8,029 nt of DNA from NCBI GenBank assembly GCA_030638205.1, contig DAOWFB010000004.1:1-8029 (forward strand), given 5' to 3'. This DNA comes from Thalassospiraceae bacterium (GTDB lineage: Bacteria > Pseudomonadota > Alphaproteobacteria > Rhodospirillales > Magnetovibrionaceae). Each line of letters starts with the position of its first letter. Position 1 is the stretch's first letter. A model generated the notes under the pieces. It was not told the DNA's origin and searched no databases. It saw only the letters and a list, made by a program, of their open reading frames with translations. This document shows positions 6,356 to 8,029 of this stretch, piece after piece. Position numbers and translations under genes: made by a program.

Positions 6356-6389
6356 AAATCCCCGGCAAATCCCCAGCAAAACCCCAAGC
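6356..6389. repeat. Three 11-12 bp direct repeats upstream of the MraZ boxes
   Basis: AAATCCCCGGC (6356-6366), AAATCCCCAGC (6367-6377) and AAAACCCCAAGC (6378-6389) follow without gaps, and the next bases begin AAAT again. On the minus strand each carries a TGGGG- or CGGGG-like core, close to the TGGGN core of MraZ boxes but at 11-base rather than 10-base spacing. It may be an auxiliary binding array or a decayed one. Confidence 0.6.
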
Positions 6390-6401
6390 AAATACAATGG
6401 T

Positions 6402-6446
6402 TTCCATTGACGCCCATATAAGCCCATGATATCCCATTATATCCCA
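6402..6446 (-). promoter_or_regulatory. MraZ-box array (operator of the mraZ/division gene cluster)
   Basis: On the minus strand four TGGGN elements recur with an exact 10-base period (plus-strand GCCCA at 6412 and 6422, TCCCA at 6432 and 6442). One degenerate element on each side keeps the same phase (TTCCA at 6402, TTCCT at 6452). TGGGN repeats separated by five bases are the known binding sites by which MraZ represses its own operon in E. coli. The array starts about 90 bases before the mraZ start codon and covers the candidate promoter. Its orientation is opposite to the gene. Confidence 0.75.
6407..6433 (+). promoter_or_regulatory. Candidate mraZ promoter
   Basis: TTGACG at 6407-6412 is an excellent -35 for alphaproteobacterial housekeeping promoters. 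The -10 is less clear; TGATAT (6427-6432) or GATATC (6428-6433) lie 14-15 bases downstream. The MraZ boxes run through this stretch, so bound MraZ would block RNA polymerase. Confidence 0.42.
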
Positions 6447-6521
6447 CTAATTTCCTTAAATTGGCGGTGGGGAGTTCCGGGCGCGTGGAGAATTGCCCGG
6501 AAAAGCATAGGCAATAATCTC

Positions 6522-6528
6522 AAGGGGG
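6522..6528 (+). promoter_or_regulatory. Ribosome binding site deciding the mraZ start
   Basis: AAGGGGG five bases before ATG 6534. The longer in-frame start at 6426 would lie inside the operator and has no such site. Confidence 0.7.
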
Positions 6529-6533
6529 CCGTC

Positions 6534-7028
6534 ATGGCACTGTTGGTGGGTAGGCACCTCAACAAGGTTGATAAAAAGGGTCGGGTTTCCGTTCCCAAGC
6601 AATTTCGTGACGCCTTGGCGGCAAGCGCTGGCGGCAGCACAATTGTCGGCGCCTATGTCTTTCCTTTTTTCAAATACCCGGCACTAGAAGGTGCGGGCGA
6701 GGCGTTTATGCAACGCCTTTCCGAAAGCCTTGATAATAATCTCGATCTTTTTTCCGACGATCAAGAAGACCTTGCATCAATAACCCTTGAAAGTGCGCAT
6801 CAGCTTTCGTTCGATCCCGAAGGCCGAATTGTTCTGCCGGATGAACTGTGCGCACACGCAGAAATAACGAGCGAGGCGCTTTTTGTCGGGCGGGGATCAC
6901 GCTTTCAGATATGGTCGCCGGAGCTTTACGAAAAACACCGTGGCCAGGCCTTTGCCCGGGCCCGGGAAAAAGGCACAACACTTAATCTCGACCCCGAGCG
7001 TGGGTCAAAATCGTCGGGCGGGCAGTAA
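6534..7028 (+). CDS. mraZ: MraZ, DNA-binding transcriptional regulator of the division/cell-wall cluster
   Basis: AbrB-like (SpoVT/AbrB fold) regulator that forms ring-shaped oligomers and represses the mra/dcw operon, including its own gene. The 164-residue protein has the two tandem MraZ domains, each with its diagnostic DxxxR motif: DKKGR at residues 13-17 followed by VSVPKQFR, and DPEGR at 94-98 followed by IVLPDEL. The stretch FVGRGSRFQIWSPELYE (117-133) near the end is also typical. The C-terminus (about 150-164) is a short polar tail. The start is ATG 6534; upstream extension to 6426 would be translated operator sequence. The rsmH gene starts two bases after its stop, so the pair is co-transcribed and probably translationally coupled. 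Confidence 0.95.
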   Translation: MALLVGRHLNKVDKKGRVSVPKQFRDALAASAGGSTIVGAYVFPFFKYPALEGAGEAFMQRLSESLDNNLDLFSDDQEDLASITLESAHQLSFDPEGRIVLPDELCAHAEITSEALFVGRGSRFQIWSPELYEKHRGQAFARAREKGTTLNLDPERGSKSSGGQ

Positions 7029-7030
7029 CA

Positions 7031-7999
7031 ATGACCCTCGCCAGCAGCCAGCACACCCCGGTTATGCTAGGCGAAGTGTTAGGCGCACTATCCCCCAAAG
7101 ACGGCGGAATATATGTCGATGGAACATTCGGCAATGGCGGCTATACCCGCGCGATGTTGGATGCTGCCAGTTGCACCGTTTATGGAATTGATCGTGACCC
7201 CGGCGTGGTTCGTCGCGCCCGTGAAATGGAAACGGAATTTGATGGCCGTTTCACAATAATCGAAGGCCGCTTTGGCTCCATGGCCGAGCTTCTTAGAGGT
7301 CGTAATATTGGCCCGGTTGATGGGGTTGCCTTGGATATTGGCGTTTCATCAATGCAGATAGACACACCGGAGCGCGGCTTTTCATTCCGCAGCGATGGCC
7401 CGCTTGATATGCGAATGGAAAGTGCGGGGACAAGCGCATCTGACATCGTAAACGATATGGGCCAAGATGACCTTGCCAACATTATATACGAGCTGGGCGA
7501 AGAAAGGCATTCGCGCCGGGTTGCCGCGGCAATTGTGCGGGCACGCGAAGAAGAACCCATAAGCCGGACGCTTCAATTAGCTGATATTGTGCGCCGGGTT
7601 GTGCCAAAATCAAAAGACGGGATTGATCCCGCTACCCGCACCTTTCAGGCGCTGCGTATTTTTGTAAACGATGAATTGGGCGAGGTTGACCGCGGACTAG
7701 AAGGTGCCGAACAGGTGCTGGCCCCCGGTGGAAAACTTTGTGTGGTTTCGTTTCATTCGCTGGAAGACAGGCGGGTAAAAAAATTCCTTAGAACCAGAAG
7801 CGGCGATGCCCCGCAGCCCTCGCGCCATGTGCCCGCACCAACCGAGCCCGGGCCGGAGCCGACGTTTAAGCTAATTTCACGAAAAGCCATAAGCCCAAGC
7901 ACTGATGAGCAGCGCAGCAATCCGCGCGCGCGTTCGGCCCATTTGCGTGTTGCCGAGCGAACATCGGCCCCACCGTGGAAACGGGAGGCCAAACAATGA
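7031..7999 (+). CDS. rsmH: 16S rRNA (cytosine(1402)-N(4))-methyltransferase RsmH
   Basis: Methylates N4 of C1402 in 16S rRNA, at the ribosomal decoding centre, using S-adenosylmethionine. The 322-residue protein shows the N-terminal HTPVMLGEVL, the SAM-binding loop YVDGTFGNGGYT (28-39), GIDRDP (52-57), the DIGVSSMQID stretch with RGFSFRSDGPLDMRM (102-129), the helical insertion about NDMGQDDLANIIYELGEERHSRRVA, the ALRIFVNDELGE motif, and SFHSLEDRRVKKF. The C-terminus has the usual RNPRARSAHLRVAER-type end. Length matches the family. It starts two bases after mraZ and its stop overlaps the next start (ATGA), so the operon is tightly packed. No clear Shine-Dalgarno precedes it, consistent with coupling to mraZ. 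Confidence 0.97.
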   Translation: MTLASSQHTPVMLGEVLGALSPKDGGIYVDGTFGNGGYTRAMLDAASCTVYGIDRDPGVVRRAREMETEFDGRFTIIEGRFGSMAELLRGRNIGPVDGVALDIGVSSMQIDTPERGFSFRSDGPLDMRMESAGTSASDIVNDMGQDDLANIIYELGEERHSRRVAAAIVRAREEEPISRTLQLADIVRRVVPKSKDGIDPATRTFQALRIFVNDELGEVDRGLEGAEQVLAPGGKLCVVSFHSLEDRRVKKFLRTRSGDAPQPSRHVPAPTEPGPEPTFKLISRKAISPSTDEQRSNPRARSAHLRVAERTSAPPWKREAKQ

Positions 8000-8029
8000 G
8001 CAAAAAAACAGGATTTGTTCGCCATACAA
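7996..8029 (+). CDS. ftsL: Start of the next division gene, probably ftsL (partial, cut by window end)
   Basis: Only 11 complete codons are visible: MSKKTGFVRHT. ATG 7996 overlaps the rsmH stop (ATGA), and GGGAGG at 7983-7988 lies 7 bases upstream, so this is a well supported start. In nearly all clusters of this type the gene after rsmH is ftsL, for a small bitopic divisome protein; identity here rests on position alone. Confidence 0.6.
   Translation, partial: MSKKTGFVRHT

Noticed and set aside
6189..6437. Open frames on both strands in the mraZ leader (71 and 82 codons)
   Set aside because: No ribosome site, no family features; their composition reflects the repeat arrays and T/A runs.
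6468..6490. Plus-strand TGGGG/CGGGC/TGGAG near mraZ as further MraZ boxes
   Set aside because: Only the first two are 10 bases apart and the second lacks the initial T; the third is out of phase.
6426..6533. N-terminal extension of MraZ by 36 residues from the in-frame ATG at 6426
   Set aside because: The extension would translate the operator region, does not resemble MraZ, and a strong ribosome site lies just before ATG 6534.

Overview
The window reads as an ordinary chromosomal segment of an alphaproteobacterium of moderate GC content. The evidence is a J-domain/TerB protein, an AmpD-type amidase, the RNase P RNA gene and the start of a division/cell-wall cluster (mraZ, rsmH, then a gene that looks like ftsL), all in one direction. 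From memory this order is typical of Alphaproteobacteria. Genus cannot be fixed from the sequence.

Left part (1-3501): the 3' end of an FtsX-type ABC permease is followed by its HlyD-type periplasmic adaptor, in one operon. A small GlcG/DUF336-family gene comes next on the same strand. It meets, stop to stop, a TolC-type outer-membrane channel gene on the minus strand. Permease, adaptor and channel could form a three-part ABC export system across both membranes; the substrate is unknown.

Middle (3502-4262): the TolC gene has a palindrome-rich upstream region. It is separated by a clear minus-strand intrinsic terminator from a minus-strand gene for a small, unrecognised exported or membrane-anchored protein. 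Between that gene and the plus-strand genes lies a Crp/Fnr-like palindrome.

Right part (4263-8029): the DjlA-like co-chaperone is followed by the AmpD-like amidase, with a 12-bp tandem triplicate in the gap. The RNase P RNA (rnpB) lies immediately after, and a leader of about 360 bases precedes mraZ. That leader carries four exact TGGGN elements at 10-bp period on the minus strand, the arrangement known for MraZ operators, plus a second array of 11-12 bp repeats with a similar core. This suggests autoregulation of mraZ-rsmH-ftsL by MraZ. Peptidoglycan recycling (amidase), RNA processing (rnpB) and division-gene control (mraZ) are therefore neighbours here.

No mobile elements, CRISPR arrays or tRNAs were seen. 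No wholly new multi-gene system is evident. The points most worth a second look are the double repeat array before mraZ, the small unknown exported protein with its own operator and terminator, and the palindromes before the TolC gene.
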